Below are positions 62,445 through 64,000 of a stretch of DNA of 64,000 nt, in pieces. The position numbers and the translations under genes are program-made. The notes beneath the pieces are model-generated. The model was not told where the DNA came from, did no database searches, and saw only the letters and a list, made by a program, of their open reading frames with translations. Source of the DNA: Capnocytophaga cynodegmi DSM 19736 (GTDB lineage Bacteria > Bacteroidota > Bacteroidia > Flavobacteriales > Flavobacteriaceae); the NCBI RefSeq assembly GCF_000379185.1, contig NZ_KB900706.1, positions 1 to 64,000 on the forward strand. Reading direction: 5' to 3'. Every line of letters begins with the position of its first letter. Within the stretch, counting starts at the first letter, position 1.

Positions 62445-62648
62445 TTATAAATTTATAGGTTTGTAATTCAATACTTTATCGGCTATTTCTTCAGCTGAAA
62501 GTTCTGACCAATAAATATAATCAGAAATATCTGGGTCAAGAACGCCTTTTTCTAATTCTTCCAAAATAGCATCTTCTTCTGTTTCAGAGAGATTCTCCGT
62601 TCTTATTTTTTGTATCAAACTAATGATTTCTTCTTTATTAAGTGCCAT
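62445..62648 (-). CDS. Small acidic helical protein
   Basis: A 67-residue acidic protein, predicted as a helical bundle (KEEIISLIQKIRTENLSETE, AILEELEKGVLDPDISDYIY, ELSAEEIADKVLNYKPI). The size and charge are like those of bacteriocin-immunity-type proteins, but no family is assigned. Its start overlaps the end of the preceding gene by 11 bases, so translation is coupled. Confidence 0.6.
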   Translation of the reverse strand: MALNKEEIISLIQKIRTENLSETEEDAILEELEKGVLDPDISDYIYWSELSAEEIADKVLNYKPINL

Positions 62649-63036
62649 AATTTATTTTATTTTTCCACTCTTCAAAAGCAATCATCTTATCAAAAGTAAA
62701 AAAATCTTGCAATTTGTAAAGTAATTCGCTTTTTTGAAGTTGAATGATGATTTGAGCCAGTCCGTTTGGGTGTCCGTTGTCTGTTTTGTTGTCTTCTGAA
62801 ATCCAAATAGTTACTCTTAAATCTTGACTATCAATATAAATGAAATCAAAAGCGTGAGAATATGTAGCTTTTTGTGTACCATCATCGTACCAAAGTCGTA
62901 ACTCATTATGGTCATATATTTTATAAATTTCCAACAAATCGCAATTTTGCTCCAAAGGGAATACATCTTGGGCAAATTGTAAAGAAGTGTATTTTTCCGA
63001 CCTTATATCATTACAAATCAGCGTATAATTGCTCAT
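62638..63036 (-). CDS. Unknown protein of the immunity array
   Basis: A 132-residue soluble protein with a beta-rich centre (ELRLWYDDGTQKATYSHAFD, FIYIDSQDLRVTIWISEDN) and a C-terminal helix. No domain is recognised. It overlaps the small gene at 62445 by 11 bases and the preceding fragment by 4 bases (ATGA type), so it belongs to a tightly coupled run. Confidence 0.6.
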   Translation of the reverse strand: MSNYTLICNDIRSEKYTSLQFAQDVFPLEQNCDLLEIYKIYDHNELRLWYDDGTQKATYSHAFDFIYIDSQDLRVTIWISEDNKTDNGHPNGLAQIIIQLQKSELLYKLQDFFTFDKMIAFEEWKNKINYGT

Positions 63037-63311
63037 ATTTTTAAGACTAAGTTTTTTATTTGGATTGATTTATCTTCTTTTATATCAATTTCAAAATGCA
63101 CTTGCGAACTTTTTATTATAAAATCTTCAATATTTTGTATTTCAATTGTTTGTAAATTAAAATCAGTTTGAAGAAACTCGATACATTCATCAAGATTGTT
63201 AAAATTAATATGCGTCATATAATCGGGCAGATGATTTTGCCAAGTTTTCCAATTGTGTATTTGTTTAGAAATCAGTAGTTTTCCGTCTTTGGTGTAATTA
63301 AATCTACCATT
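63033..63311 (-). pseudogene. Probable 5'-truncated immunity-type gene
   Basis: A 92-codon open stretch begins right after an in-frame TAA, without ATG, GTG or TTG at its beginning: NGRFNYTKDGKLLISKQIHN, WKTWQNHLPDY, then MTHINFNNLDECIEFLQTDF. An internal ATG (63218) could still give a 61-residue product. The first part reads as real protein sequence that lost its start. It ends with a 4-base overlap into the next gene, a sign that it was once a full member of the run. Confidence 0.5.
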
Positions 63312-63318
63312 TTATTTT

Positions 63319-64000
63319 TTAGTTGATTATATCCGCAATCATATCATAAATATATTGTGTTTTTCCGCCGTAATGTCTTGGTTCTTCGGTGATTTTATCA
63401 TACATATCTTCCAAGTTGTGAGTAGGGGACAAAACCCAAAGCTCATAGGGTGAGAACTTTACGTTTCCTATTTTTTTTAAATGAGGCAAAATTTCGCCCA
63501 AATCCTTATGGTTGAACCAACAATCGGTTTTTAGGGTGAAGACTTGATTGTTTTTACCACAGGCAATTTTGCTGTTGAGAAAATCGTCCATCGTTGGCAA
63601 TGAGTCTTTTAAAAATTGCGTACACGCCAAATGGTATTCGAGTTTTCGGGGTGTTTGGTAAACTTCTGATATAAAACAAATTCCGTATCCTTGCGGAAGT
63701 TCAATTGCTAAAACGTCACCTACTTCAAAATGAGGTTCTTTTTTCTTGGTAAGTTTAGGTTGTTTGATGGGTTTTGGGTTTTCGCTCTGGATTTGCTCTA
63801 CCAATTTATCTAAGGCTTTTTGTCGTTGTTTTTGAGCTTTTGTGTCGATTTTAAGCCACTCTTTATTAGCTCCATTTTTGATGATTGCTAATGTTTTTTG
63901 CTGGATATTATCAGGTAAATGTCCGATTTTCCAAAGCGAGTACGTCAGAGCAGTCCAATAAATTTCGGTGTGAAGTGCATCGGTGCAGAAATTTTCCTCC
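63319..64000 (-). CDS. Imm26-like protein, partial at window edge
   Basis: The frame is open to the window edge (at least 226 codons), so the start lies beyond 64,000. The visible part has a helical lead (IYWTALTYSLWKIGHLPDN) and a basic linker, then a domain with HFEVGDVLAIELPQGYGICF and ISEVYQ, resembling the Imm26 (immunity protein 26) beta-barrel opening. An in-frame TTG at 63804 is not needed as a start. It shows that the array continues to the right of the window. Confidence 0.6.
   Translation of the reverse strand, partial: EENFCTDALHTEIYWTALTYSLWKIGHLPDNIQQKTLAIIKNGANKEWLKIDTKAQKQRQKALDKLVEQIQSENPKPIKQPKLTKKKEPHFEVGDVLAIELPQGYGICFISEVYQTPRKLEYHLACTQFLKDSLPTMDDFLNSKIACGKNNQVFTLKTDCWFNHKDLGEILPHLKKIGNVKFSPYELWVLSPTHNLEDMYDKITEEPRHYGGKTQYIYDMIADIIN

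Noticed and set aside
34392-64000. Toxin genes within the array
   Set aside because: I looked for Rhs/YD repeats with C-terminal toxins, nuclease HNH or deaminase motifs and T9SS C-terminal domains. The YD-like proteins at 33035 and 55695 lack toxin domains, so no toxin is claimed.

Overview
The window looks like the chromosome of a member of the Flavobacteriaceae, most likely Capnocytophaga (genus by inference). The evidence is gldJ directly followed by murF, many Bacteroidota-type promoters (TTTG or TTG, about 19-20 bases, TAnnTTTG), AT-rich leaders without obvious Shine-Dalgarno sequences, many small lipoproteins, NhaD, LuxS, a DUF2723 membrane protein and a primase that lacks its zinc ligands.

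Bases 1 to about 34,200 are mostly an ordinary core region read in both directions. It holds two LVIVD-repeat lipoproteins, tRNA-His, a small Cys-rich DUF5522 protein, an RlpA-like lipoprotein, the Na+/H+ antiporter NhaD, leuS, gldJ-murF, a very large DUF2723 protein, tRNA-Gln, miaB-luxS, ybjQ-dnaG, glnS, an outer-membrane phospholipase A and a YfcC-type carrier. Small accessory insertions sit between these: an overlapping pair with a PD-(D/E)XK nuclease-like protein downstream of leuS (7.7-9.0 kb), a five-copy 42-bp palindromic repeat array in front of a DUF6261 gene (9.0-9.9 kb), and a strong promoter that starts a compact, structured-looking leader or small RNA (11.07-11.15 kb).

From about 34.4 kb to the right edge every gene lies on the minus strand. 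This is a roughly 30-kb array of more than 40 small genes with the hallmarks of a heterogeneous poly-immunity locus. At least ten are SUKH (SMI1/KNR4) proteins, and several others have NTF2-fold, Imm11-like, Imm26-like, HEAT, WD40-like or LRR modules. Two DUF6620-related paralogues, a tandem duplicate pair, one frameshifted gene and three gene remnants are also present. No toxin is visible inside the window and the array runs off the right edge.

The most striking signal is regulatory. Four promoters in this array (at about 35.55, 40.91, 51.10 and 54.19 kb) each carry two direct copies of TTGTAGAC with an 11-bp period, placed exactly 30 bases (plus two variable bases) upstream of the -7 box, and each has a poor -33 element. 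The pattern suggests one activator of the tandem-repeat-binding type (OmpR/PhoB-like, inferred) that co-regulates the immunity array and both DUF6620-type genes.
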